Assembly: GCA_024689465.1 (NCBI GenBank)
Contig: JAILDL010000180.1
Span: 1 to 46,732 of the forward strand
Direction: 5' to 3'
Source of the DNA: Lachnospiraceae bacterium
GTDB lineage: Bacteria; Bacillota; Clostridia; Lachnospirales; Lachnospiraceae
DNA length: 46,732 bases
Shown one piece after another: positions 1 through 7,600 of this stretch. The position numbers were made by a program, and so were the translations under genes. The notes beneath the pieces were generated by a model, which was given only the letters and a program-made list of their open reading frames with translations, made no database searches and had not been told where the DNA came from. Position 1 is the first letter of the stretch. The number at the start of each line of letters is the position of its first letter.

Positions 1-243
1 GCAAAGGACAAGTCCGAAGCACTGGTGACCTTCTGCCAGGTGCTGGGAAGACCCGGCTATAAGCGGATCCTCCTGCCGCTGCAGGGGCTGGATCCCAATG
101 CGGATTATATTCTGGACGGAGAAGCGTCGGTTCTTAAGAACGGAGAGGAAACCTATGAAGGAGACCTGCTGATGGAGGTGGGCCTGCTTATCGGTAACAG
201 CGGAGACTTTTCCAGCAGACTGTATCATCTCAGAAGAAAATAA
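1..243 (+). CDS. Alpha-galactosidase (GH36), C-terminal fragment
   Basis: The window opens inside this gene, and only the last 80 codons are present, read from base 1 to the TAA at 241-243. The fragment resembles the C-terminal beta-sandwich of glycoside hydrolase family 36 alpha-galactosidases. The visible signs are the run SEALVTFCQVLGRP, a GLDPNADY stretch (GLDP plus tyrosine is typical of the family), and the ending GLLIGNSGDFSSRLYHL, which corresponds to the usual GL...GDF.S....L terminus. GH36 enzymes release alpha-1,6-linked galactose from raffinose-type sugars or galactomannan. The catalytic domain lies outside the window, so activity cannot be judged. No terminator follows before the next gene. 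Confidence 0.75.
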   Translation, partial: AKDKSEALVTFCQVLGRPGYKRILLPLQGLDPNADYILDGEASVLKNGEETYEGDLLMEVGLLIGNSGDFSSRLYHLRRK

Positions 244-317
244 AGAACATCTGAGAAGAAAAAAGAATTAGAAGAAAGATAAGAAATCAAGATAAGTAAT
301 AAAGGAACGAGAAAACT

Positions 318-1277
318 ATGAAACACCATTTTCTGAGGGTTGTGGGCGCACTCCTTACCGCAGCGTTATTGCTGCTCCAGCCCTTTTGCGAGATGAGAGT
401 CCGGGCTGTATTTCTGCCGGAGATCCCCAATACAAACCGGACACTGTCCGTACCCACGCAGGTCAAAATGATCGGAAAGACCTGTTTTCTGGTGGACTGC
501 TATCATAACCGGGTGCTTTACAGTGGCAGCCCTTTTACCATCCTGACGGACTGGAAGGTACTGGACTATGAATACAAGCATCCCCACGACATCGCCGGAG
601 ACGGAGAGATCCTGATGGTGGCCGATACGGATAATGACCGGATCGTCACCTATGAAAAGGAACAGGGCGGTTATAACCGCCTGCAGACCCTGGAAACAGG
701 CGTAAGACCCCATGCCGTCACCTTCGATGAAGAAAGCGGCCTGTTCTATGTATGGAGCTCCATGACCGGTGAGATGTACCGTTATAAGAGAACGGAAGGC
801 ACCCATAAAGTGGAACTGCAGGATGTGCAGAGCATTCCGGATCTGAAGGATTGCTACACCCGTTCCTTTACCATCCTGAATGGAAAGATCTATCTGCCCT
901 CCATGGGAAGAAGTGCCATTTATGTGGTGGATAAGGATACCTTCCGGGTAAAGAAGATCTATCCCGTTTCTCCGGAAGTGGGGGGAATGGTACAGCTTTC
1001 CCGGATCCAGGATAACTGGTATCTGACCTATTCCTCCGATCAGGCCTATGACCAGAGCAAGCACGGCCTTCTTCGCGCCGGATCCCTGGAAGATCTCCAA
1101 AAGGGAAAATGGGAGGAACTGGACCGGTATCTGGATGGAAATGCGCCGTATATGATCTCCCGGATCGGGGAACAGTATTTTGTTCCGGTCACCGGAGACG
1201 ATGAAATGCCCAGTGGAATCTACACATTTGAAGTTGTAGCGAACAACTTGGTCAACTGCTCTAAAATTATTCAATAA
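318..1277 (+). CDS. Secreted beta-propeller-like protein, function unknown
   Basis: A 319-residue protein starting at ATG 318, behind the ribosome site AAAGGAACGAG. Residues 1-30 form a signal peptide (basic start, then GALLTAALLLLQ), so the product is probably exported. The mature part has recurring beta-rich blades that resemble NHL or SMP-30-type propellers: DCYHNRVLYS, an ADTDNDRIV stretch (a frequent NHL signature) and RPHAVTFDEESG. No catalytic motif was recognised. The gene lies 74 bp after the GH36 gene without an intervening terminator and may be read through from it. A hairpin followed by six T residues closes the gene. A role in binding a surface ligand or sugar is possible, but nothing in the sequence proves it. 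Confidence 0.7.
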   Translation: MKHHFLRVVGALLTAALLLLQPFCEMRVRAVFLPEIPNTNRTLSVPTQVKMIGKTCFLVDCYHNRVLYSGSPFTILTDWKVLDYEYKHPHDIAGDGEILMVADTDNDRIVTYEKEQGGYNRLQTLETGVRPHAVTFDEESGLFYVWSSMTGEMYRYKRTEGTHKVELQDVQSIPDLKDCYTRSFTILNGKIYLPSMGRSAIYVVDKDTFRVKKIYPVSPEVGGMVQLSRIQDNWYLTYSSDQAYDQSKHGLLRAGSLEDLQKGKWEELDRYLDGNAPYMISRIGEQYFVPVTGDDEMPSGIYTFEVVANNLVNCSKIIQ

Positions 1278-1300
1278 TTTATCACAATATCTAATAATAG

Positions 1301-1309
1301 TGCTATAAT
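1301..1309 (+). promoter_or_regulatory. Extended -10 promoter element for the ECF/hydrogenase pair
   Basis: The sequence TGCTATAAT combines a perfect TATAAT (1304-1309) with the TGn extension. No good -35 hexamer lies 16-18 bp upstream. A start site near 1316 would fall inside the left arm of the following terminator hairpin, so the promoter overlaps the terminator of the upstream gene. The same nine bases occur at 31495-31503 (plus strand) and 30117-30125 (minus strand). Confidence 0.5.
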
Positions 1310-1344
1310 AAACTGGACAGCCGTCAAAGGTTGTCCAGTTTTTT
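1310..1344 (+). terminator. Rho-independent terminator after the propeller gene
   Basis: The arms 1310-1319 and 1332-1341 pair perfectly over 10 bp (core AACTGGACA with TGTCCAGTT). The loop is about 12 nt, and a run of six T residues covers 1339-1344. It lies 33 bp after the stop of the secreted protein. Confidence 0.75.
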
Positions 1345-1366
1345 ACTTTGAGGAGAGTATGACAGC

Positions 1367-1903
1367 ATGAAACTAACAACCAAACAAATCGCAACTGCAG
1401 GCATTTTGCTGGCTATCTGTATTGTCAGCCAATTCTTTAAGAATTTCAGCGTCTTCATCACCGGACCGATCATCAATGCCTGCCTCATCCTGGCTACCAT
1501 AACCTGCGGCCTCTTGCCCGGTCTTATCTTAGCCGTCATCACACCCATTACCGCCTTTTTTATTACCGGCAATCCGGTTATGAGTGCCATCCCGCTGATG
1601 ATCGTCATGATCATTCTGGGAAATGCCATTCTGGTATTGTTTGTCCATTTCTTTGGTGTAAAAAGCCAGATCCGCTTTATCCTGGGCATGGTTCTGGGCA
1701 GTGTGGTGAAAGCATTGTTTATGGGAGCGACCATTTCCTACGGACTGCTTCCGAAGATGCTTCCTGAAGCCATGGCACCCAAGCTTCCTGTTTTACAGGC
1801 CAACTTTTCCACGGTGCAGCTGATCACGGCACTGATCGGCGCAGTGATCGCTTATGTGATCTGGATTCCCCTGAAAAAGGTGATTGCAGCAGAGAACCTT
1901 TAA
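1367..1903 (+). CDS. ECF-type transporter S component-like membrane protein
   Basis: A 178-residue, very hydrophobic protein with five or six membrane spans and few charges. It starts at ATG 1367 behind GAGGAG (1350-1355). Length, span number and the opening (a basic stub, then AGILLAICIVSQFFKN) match the substrate-binding S subunits of energy-coupling-factor transporters. These capture vitamins or metal ions and share an ATPase/T-subunit module usually encoded elsewhere; none is in this window. The substrate cannot be read from the sequence. The gene is followed after 42 bp by the hydrogenase-like sensor and is probably co-transcribed with it. Its stop codon sits inside a perfect 12-bp inverted repeat. 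It could instead be another small membrane protein, as S components are poorly conserved. Confidence 0.6.
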   Translation: MKLTTKQIATAGILLAICIVSQFFKNFSVFITGPIINACLILATITCGLLPGLILAVITPITAFFITGNPVMSAIPLMIVMIILGNAILVLFVHFFGVKSQIRFILGMVLGSVVKALFMGATISYGLLPKMLPEAMAPKLPVLQANFSTVQLITALIGAVIAYVIWIPLKKVIAAENL

Positions 1904-1913
1904 GGTTCTCTGC
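1889..1913 (+). repeat. Perfect inverted repeat across the ECF stop codon
   Basis: The arms GCAGAGAACCTT (1889-1900) and AAGGTTCTCTGC (1902-1913) are exact complements around one base. The TAA stop (1901-1903) is at the centre. No T-run follows immediately, so it is not a classical terminator. It lies 33 bp before the start of the hydrogenase-like gene and could stabilise, cut or pause the shared transcript. Confidence 0.8.
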
Positions 1914-1945
1914 GCAGCAGCATTTCTTATATTTGGAGGTAGGAG

Positions 1946-3895
1946 ATGTCGAGTGGTTTAGTTTTTACCAATGATAATTGTATAGGATGTAACAAATGTA
2001 TCAGTGTCTGTTCTGCCATGGGAGCCTGTATTTCCACCATGACGGAAGACGGAAAGCCCCGGATCGATGTGGACGGAGACCGCTGCGTAGCCTGCGGTGC
2101 CTGTATCGATGTCTGCGAACACAATGCAAGAGAATTTGTGGATGACACCGAACGGTTCTTTGCGGACCTTAAGAGAGGAGAGAAGATCTCCATTCTGGTG
2201 GCACCTGCTTTTAAAGCCAATTATCCCAAAGAATATGAGAGCGTATTGGGCGGTCTTAAGAAAGCCGGCGTAAATCGCATCATTTCCATTTCCTTCGGTG
2301 CGGATATCTGCACCTGGGGGTATTTGAACTATATTCAAAAATACAACTTTATCGGCGGCATTTCCCAGCCCTGCCCTGCAGTTGTATCCTATATCGAGCA
2401 TTATACTCCGGAGCTGATCCCCAAGCTGTTTCCGGTACAGAGCCCCTTAATGTGCGGTGCCATCTATGCCCGCAAAGAACTGGGCATTACCGATAAGCTG
2501 GCCTTTATCAGCCCCTGTATCGCGAAAAAGCTGGAGATCGATGACCCCAACAACAAGGGGCTTGTGCAGTACAATGTAACCTTCCAGCATATGATGCAGT
2601 ATATCCGGAAACACAATATTTCCGGGCCCCTTGCAACCGATGAGATCGAGTATGGTCTGGGTTCCATTTATCCCACCCCCGGCGGTCTGAAGGAGAATGT
2701 ATACTGGTTTTTGGGAGACGATGTAGCCATTCGCCAGATCGAAGGCGAGAAGCGTATGTATGAGTGGCTGCAGAATAATAAGGATCGCATTAAGAATCAG
2801 AAGACGCCCTTTACCTTTATCGATGCTTTAAACTGCGAGAACGGTTGTATCTGCGGTACGGCAACGGATCCGGAAAAGAGCGAGACCGATGATGCGCTGT
2901 ATGCCCTTTTGAAGATCAAGAGCGAGAGCAAGCGGGATTCCAAAAAGACAGCCTGGGGCAGGCCCCTTACGCCGAAGCAACGTCTGGAGAAATTAAACAG
3001 CCAGTTCAAGCATCTGCGCCTGGAGGACTACCTGCGGAAATATACGGACCGGTCCGCACAGTGCGTTGTAAAGATCCCCAACCAGAGCCAGCTGGATGCC
3101 ATTTACGAGTCCCTGCATAAGGAGACACCGGAATCCCGAAAGATCAACTGCTCCTGCTGTGGCTATGCATCCTGCTGCGATATGGCAACTGCTATCCACA
3201 ACGGATTTAACCATAAGGAAAACTGCATCCACTTTGAGAAAGATGAGATCCTCCTGTTGGGAGATGCCAAGGAACTGGCAGCCAACCTGGAAAAGGAAAA
3301 GGAAGTCATCGAAGAGCAGAAGAACTCCATCGTGGCAACCATCGATACGGTGGACGAGCATTTCCATACCCTGTACAGCTCCATCGAGGATATGAACAGT
3401 GGTAACGAAAGCAATGCGGCAGAAAGTAACAATATTGCCCGGGATGTGGTAGATATCGCTGACTTTACCCAGCAGCTGCAGGAAGCCATGAACCAGATCC
3501 AGGAACTGCTTGCAAATCTGGAGCATGACAACGCACAGGTGCTTTCCATTGCCAAGGAAACCAACCTGCTGTCCTTAAATGCTTCCATTGAGTCTGCAAG
3601 AGCCGGAGAAGCAGGGCGAAGCTTCGCGGTAGTTGCCGGACAGATCAATAAGCTCTCGGCCAGCTCCAAACAGACGGCCGAGCAGAGTGATGCGAACCAT
3701 AAGAAGATCATGGCGGCCATCCAGACCATCAAGGACGGTACAGAGCATCTGGCCGAGGTTATCGCTGCGGTAAACGAGCGGACCCAGAACCTGGCTTCCT
3801 CCGCGGAACAGATCTCATCTTCCACCGCAGTGGTATTAAATGCAGCCGATGCTATTCGGAAGTCCCTGGACGAATTAAACGGAAATATCAACTGA
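1946..3895 (+). CDS. Sensory [FeFe]-hydrogenase/methyl-accepting signalling fusion
   Basis: A 649-residue soluble protein with four parts. Residues 8-60 hold two [4Fe-4S] ferredoxin motifs (C12, C15, C18, C22; C47, C50, C53, C57). Residues 80-305 form the [FeFe]-hydrogenase H-cluster domain, with likely cluster ligands C143, C191, C297 and C301. Residues 400-430 form a third Fe-S motif of the C-x2-C-G-Y type (C402, C405, C410, C427). Residues 440-649 form a coiled-coil methyl-accepting signalling domain with the conserved tip [20 protein letters not shown]. The usual TSCCP motif reads QPCP, so the proton-relay cysteine of catalytic hydrogenases is replaced by proline, and L3 lacks the GGG run. 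This pattern fits a hydrogen or redox sensor rather than a bulk hydrogenase. No membrane segment is present. The start has the ribosome site TTGGAGGTAGGAG upstream. Confidence 0.85.
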   Translation: MSSGLVFTNDNCIGCNKCISVCSAMGACISTMTEDGKPRIDVDGDRCVACGACIDVCEHNAREFVDDTERFFADLKRGEKISILVAPAFKANYPKEYESVLGGLKKAGVNRIISISFGADICTWGYLNYIQKYNFIGGISQPCPAVVSYIEHYTPELIPKLFPVQSPLMCGAIYARKELGITDKLAFISPCIAKKLEIDDPNNKGLVQYNVTFQHMMQYIRKHNISGPLATDEIEYGLGSIYPTPGGLKENVYWFLGDDVAIRQIEGEKRMYEWLQNNKDRIKNQKTPFTFIDALNCENGCICGTATDPEKSETDDALYALLKIKSESKRDSKKTAWGRPLTPKQRLEKLNSQFKHLRLEDYLRKYTDRSAQCVVKIPNQSQLDAIYESLHKETPESRKINCSCCGYASCCDMATAIHNGFNHKENCIHFEKDEILLLGDAKELAANLEKEKEVIEEQKNSIVATIDTVDEHFHTLYSSIEDMNSGNESNAAESNNIARDVVDIADFTQQLQEAMNQIQELLANLEHDNAQVLSIAKETNLLSLNASIESARAGEAGRSFAVVAGQINKLSASSKQTAEQSDANHKKIMAAIQTIKDGTEHLAEVIAAVNERTQNLASSAEQISSSTAVVLNAADAIRKSLDELNGNIN

Positions 3896-3942
3896 TTTTC
3901 CGAAAAACGGCGGGAAGGTAACCTCCCTGCAAAACAAAAAAC

Positions 3943-3972
3943 AATCCCCTGCAGATTTTTCTGCAGGGGATT
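3943..3972. terminator. Bidirectional terminator between converging genes
   Basis: The arms AATCCCCTGCAG (3943-3954) and CTGCAGGGGATT (3961-3972) pair over 12 bp with a six-base loop. The minus-strand reading is followed by a long T-rich tail (complement of the A-run 3931-3942). The plus-strand reading has the weaker tail TTCTTTGTT. It ends both the hydrogenase-like gene and the minus-strand phosphoesterase operon. Confidence 0.85.
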
Positions 3973-3978
3973 TCTTTG

Positions 3979-5340
3979 TTAATCGTTCCCGGATACATCA
4001 TTTTTGCTTACGGATGAGGGATCCTTGGGGGGATCGTTCTTACTTACAGATGTCGGATCCTTGGGAGGATCGTTCTTACTGACTTCCGGCTTCTCGTCCT
4101 CGGAGTCCTTCTGAGAGGAATCCGGTCGGGAGAAGATATCGTCGCTCTTGCCTACCTTGGAGGGATCCTTCACCGAAGTCTTCTTCTTTGCATCGTTTCT
4201 GGAGATCTCCTTATCGCTGACCACATCATTTTCGGATGTATCCGGCTTTTCAGGTACCACATGGACCATGCCGATGGCACCGGAAAAGGCGGGAGAAAAG
4301 ATGTGCTCCGGCGTCTTATAGTTGATCATTCCGTCCCAGGGGGCGTGCAGATGTCCGGCCAGAACCTGTACGACCTGGCGATCATCGCTTTCGTCGTAGA
4401 TCTTTTCAAAGAGCTTCCGGGTATTTTCATTGGGTACGTAATCGCTGACAGGACCCCAGTAATACAGGGTGTTCCGGGCTTTCATGGAAGCCTCTGCCAG
4501 AGAGGTATCCGTCGTGGAATAGTAGGGTACATGGGTAACTGCGATCACCGGTTTGTCAGTTTCGTAGGCATCCAGGGTGTACTGCAGGTCTTCATCGGAG
4601 ATGTTCTTGTATGAGAGATTGACACCGATGATCCGAAGCTCATCCAGATCGATATAGATCCTTGACGGGTCATAGCCATCGATCTCTGCCTGCATCTCAT
4701 AGGCCTGGGTCTGGGAGAAGGCACCTCCGTTGTGCTTGATGGCACAGTCGTGGTCGGCGCGGATATACAGGATATCCTCCGGATCCAGACGAAGCTTTGC
4801 GAAATTCTCCTTTAACAGATCGATCTGCTTTCGACTGCAGTAATCGATGATATCACCACCCAGGATCAGGGCGTCCGGATTGGCATGGTTGATGAACTTG
4901 ATGACCTCCGGGAGCAGATCGTCTGCATGCCAGCCATCCGGTGAGAGAAAGGTCTTCTCATAACGGCTGTCCAACTCAAAGAGAGCCATGGAGGTCACAT
5001 CCTCTGCCGGTTCATGATCGCTGATCATATGCAGATCACTGACCCAGGCAATGTTGTATTCTCTTTCCAGCCCCGGAACGACGACATAGACGTCTTCGAC
5101 ATAAAAGGAATATTCGGGTTCCGGATAAAGGTCTTCTTCGGTTTTCGGCTGTTCGGTTTCCGTTTCGGTTTCGGTCTCTTGTTCTGTTTCAGGTATTACC
5201 GTTGGGATCGTTTCAATCTCCGGCTGTACCGGCTGGGGATGGTTACGGGTGGTCAGAAAGACCACTACCACCACCAGCAGTACGGCGATGGAGAAAACCA
5301 GCGCTGCGCGCAGGAGATTCCCCTTTTGAATCTTTTTCAT
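3979..5340 (-). CDS. Membrane-anchored calcineurin-like metallophosphoesterase with repeat tail
   Basis: A 453-residue protein. Residues 11-30 form an N-terminal membrane anchor or signal, followed by a Pro/Glu/Thr-rich linker (40-72). The phosphoesterase domain (95-365) carries SDLH (101-104), GGD (161-163), ADHD (195-198, where the family usually has GNHD or GNHE), TH (269-270) and GHLH (329-332). These are the metal-binding and catalytic blocks of calcineurin-like phosphoesterases, so it is probably a surface phosphatase or nuclease of unknown substrate. Residues 369-453 are a charged low-complexity tail with repeated S-x-N-D units, including two copies of SKNDPPKDP, ending VSGND. It is the last gene of the minus-strand set and ends 6 bp before the terminator hairpin. 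The replaced Asn in the GNH block is odd and may alter activity. Confidence 0.85.
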   Translation of the reverse strand: MKKIQKGNLLRAALVFSIAVLLVVVVVFLTTRNHPQPVQPEIETIPTVIPETEQETETETETEQPKTEEDLYPEPEYSFYVEDVYVVVPGLEREYNIAWVSDLHMISDHEPAEDVTSMALFELDSRYEKTFLSPDGWHADDLLPEVIKFINHANPDALILGGDIIDYCSRKQIDLLKENFAKLRLDPEDILYIRADHDCAIKHNGGAFSQTQAYEMQAEIDGYDPSRIYIDLDELRIIGVNLSYKNISDEDLQYTLDAYETDKPVIAVTHVPYYSTTDTSLAEASMKARNTLYYWGPVSDYVPNENTRKLFEKIYDESDDRQVVQVLAGHLHAPWDGMINYKTPEHIFSPAFSGAIGMVHVVPEKPDTSENDVVSDKEISRNDAKKKTSVKDPSKVGKSDDIFSRPDSSQKDSEDEKPEVSKNDPPKDPTSVSKNDPPKDPSSVSKNDVSGND

Positions 5341-5413
5341 AGTTCGTATTCCAATCTGCTTCGTTCCGTTTGATCATGCGCTTGGGGCTAAATCGCTGTT
5401 GCCCCCAAAACGA

Positions 5414-7501
5414 TTACTGGAAATAGCCGGGCATATTGGAACGGATCCACTCCATGGTCGCCTGTGTCACACCGTTATAATCATCGGAAATGCCACTGTT
5501 AAAGTCGTTAAAGTACCAGAAGTGGTTGATGTCGATGTACTGACCGTCATTGCTTCCCGCATCGGTAAGGACAATGCTCTCGTTTGCTTCCAGGTAATCC
5601 AGCATGGCGCTGAAGGCCTGTCGAAGGTTTTCGTTGTCCAGACCGCCTTCGTTGGAGTAGCGGATGGCATCATACATGATCAGAGGACTGTAATCGCAGG
5701 CAGGCAGGATACTGATCAGCTGGGAAGCGGCTTCCTCATAGCCGATGACGCCTTCTGCCAGACTCTTTTCGGCTGCCTTACGGGTTGCGAAGGCGTATGC
5801 ATAGTGATAACGGCGAACCAGAGGATCGTTAAGATCGCTTAATTCAAATAGAGAATGGGAACCATTCTGCTCGGTAACGCCGTAAGCATCCTGCATCAGA
5901 GCCCAGGCTTCGTCTCTGGACCAGTTCTCACGGGTGGTGAACTCATTAAAGGCATCAATATACTTCTGACGGAACAGATCTCGCAGGCCGTCTCTCTGAG
6001 ACTGTATCGCGGAAGCATCTACCGTATAGCCCTTTGCGGTAAGATCATTTGCCAGAGCAAGGGCTTCATCCAGGGTGTTGCGGGCCTGTACATAGAGGCC
6101 GCCGTTTAAGTACTGTTCAAACAGGAATCCGTTATAGCCTAAGATACTGTCGCTGTAAGAAGGGAAAGCAGCAGCAATCTTCTCATTTACCTTATCATGG
6201 AGAGCAGGCTCCTGATCTGCCTGAGCGGCATAGGAGGAAAGTGCCTGTGCATAGCTGCTGTAGGCAGCCTGCTGATCACCGGCGGATGCCTTAGCCTGTG
6301 CATCGGTCACCAAAGTATCGCCCTCGGCAAAGAAGGAGGCCAGCTCCGCTTCCGTGAACTCTCTTGCGGGAGCAGCTTCTGCAGACTGTGCGGGATCAAC
6401 GGCCGGAGCAGTGCTTTCAGTTTCTTCGGTCGTGACGGTGTCGAAAGGAGTGGTTGCTACCGCTGTATCCGAGCTGTCCCAGGGCTTTAAGATCAGAAGG
6501 ATGACAACGGCCGCCAGAACGACGATGCCACCGACGATGCCCAGGATCAGGCCCAGAGGGCTCTTCTTGTTCGGATCTTTCTCAGGCTTTTTGGAGATCG
6601 GTGTATCCTCCGATACAACCTTTGTCCTGGCAAATTTATCTGTTTTCGAGCTGTCGCCTGCAGATGCTGCAGGCGCTGCGCCTACAGGGGTGCCGCATTT
6701 CATACAGAATTTATAGCGGGGATCCAGAGGAGCTCCGCATGCTTTACAAAAACCGGCAGGAGCAGCAGTAGTACCTGCAGATACAGGCTCTTCTTTGGGT
6801 TGCGCGGTATTGTCTGCAGGAGCAACGGGTTCTGCGGTTTCCGCTTCCTGGAAAGCAGTTTCAGCCCGTGCATAACGGTCGTAGGAAGCAGGCTTTGCAG
6901 CAGCTTCCTGCGCAGCTTTACGGGCAGCCTCGGCAGCGGCAGCTTCTTCCGCGGCTTTACGTGCAGCGGCTTCTTCGGCGGCCTTTCTGGCGGCAGCTTC
7001 TTCTGCAGCCTTACGTGCAGCGGCTTCTTCGGCGGCCTTACGTGCAGCGGCTTCTTCCGCGGCTTTACGTGCAGCGGCTTCTTCTGCAGCCTTTCTTGCA
7101 GCCGCTGCAGCAGCGGCTTCCTCAGCAGCAGCAGCCTCTTCGGCGGCCTTTCTGGCAGCAGCTTCTTCCGCAGCTTTACGTGCAGCAGCTTCTTCCGCAG
7201 CCACTTCATCCATGGGCTTAAAGCGACTGGACAGGTTTCCTGCAGCACCTGCAACGGCACCGCTTGCTGCACCGGCATCAACTGCCGGGCCGGCAGAAGC
7301 AGGACCTGCAGCGGGAGCTGCTACGGGTGTTCCGCAGACCTTACAGAACTTAGCACCGGGAGCAAGGGGATTTCCGCAGTTGCTACATACCGGTGCGCCG
7401 GCTGTCGCACCGGAGCCGAACACGGCTTCCAGCTTGTGACCGCACCGAGCACAGAACTTAGCACCGTCAGCGTTTTCAGTATTACAGTTAGGGCATTTCA
7501 T
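5414..7501 (-). CDS. Zinc-ribbon, Ala/Glu/Arg-repeat, single-pass membrane protein
   Basis: A 695-residue protein. Two CxxC...CxxC zinc ribbons lie at residues 3-20 and 39-56 and a third at 252-269. Between them, 102-202, is an octad repeat of the EEAAARKA type that should form a long charged helix. A transmembrane segment spans about 315-338. The C-terminal 350 residues follow that segment, are helical in character and contain [16 protein letters not shown]-like stretches. With the ribbons inside, this domain would be outside the cell. Zinc-ribbon/membrane proteins of this kind are common in Clostridia, mostly without assigned function. Start ATG at 7501 is behind GGAGGA. The gene lies between the phosphoesterase (73 bp) and the 757-residue protein (99 bp) on the same strand, which suggests one operon. 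Function unknown. Confidence 0.75.
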   Translation of the reverse strand: MKCPNCNTENADGAKFCARCGHKLEAVFGSGATAGAPVCSNCGNPLAPGAKFCKVCGTPVAAPAAGPASAGPAVDAGAASGAVAGAAGNLSSRFKPMDEVAAEEAAARKAAEEAAARKAAEEAAAAEEAAAAAAARKAAEEAAARKAAEEAAARKAAEEAAARKAAEEAAARKAAEEAAARKAAEEAAAAEAARKAAQEAAAKPASYDRYARAETAFQEAETAEPVAPADNTAQPKEEPVSAGTTAAPAGFCKACGAPLDPRYKFCMKCGTPVGAAPAASAGDSSKTDKFARTKVVSEDTPISKKPEKDPNKKSPLGLILGIVGGIVVLAAVVILLILKPWDSSDTAVATTPFDTVTTEETESTAPAVDPAQSAEAAPAREFTEAELASFFAEGDTLVTDAQAKASAGDQQAAYSSYAQALSSYAAQADQEPALHDKVNEKIAAAFPSYSDSILGYNGFLFEQYLNGGLYVQARNTLDEALALANDLTAKGYTVDASAIQSQRDGLRDLFRQKYIDAFNEFTTRENWSRDEAWALMQDAYGVTEQNGSHSLFELSDLNDPLVRRYHYAYAFATRKAAEKSLAEGVIGYEEAASQLISILPACDYSPLIMYDAIRYSNEGGLDNENLRQAFSAMLDYLEANESIVLTDAGSNDGQYIDINHFWYFNDFNSGISDDYNGVTQATMEWIRSNMPGYFQ
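6898..7198 (-). repeat. In-frame tandem repeat coding for an Ala-rich octad helix
   Basis: About twelve imperfect copies of a 24-bp unit lie within the zinc-ribbon gene, encoding E-E-A-A-A-R-K-A with minor variants (residues 102-202). The repeat is GC-rich and codon-similar from copy to copy, so its length could vary by slippage. It creates long open frames on the opposite strand that are not genes. Confidence 0.85.
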
Positions 7502-7600
7502 TTTCTATCTTCCTCCTCATGGGATCATTCCCAATCTTTTGTATACATTTATAGGAACCGTCGCGCTTCCGATCCCCGACCGGATGACGCTGCAGGCTTT

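Noticed and set aside
1310-1366. Riboswitch ahead of the ECF gene
   Set aside because: The leader is about 50 nt and consists of the terminator and the ribosome site; too short for a known aptamer.
366-1394. A 342-codon minus-strand open frame
   Set aside because: Antisense to the secreted protein; no ribosome site and no recognisable motif.
6898-7198. CRISPR-like array
   Set aside because: The 24-bp units are contiguous, in frame and without spacers; they encode an Ala-rich helix.
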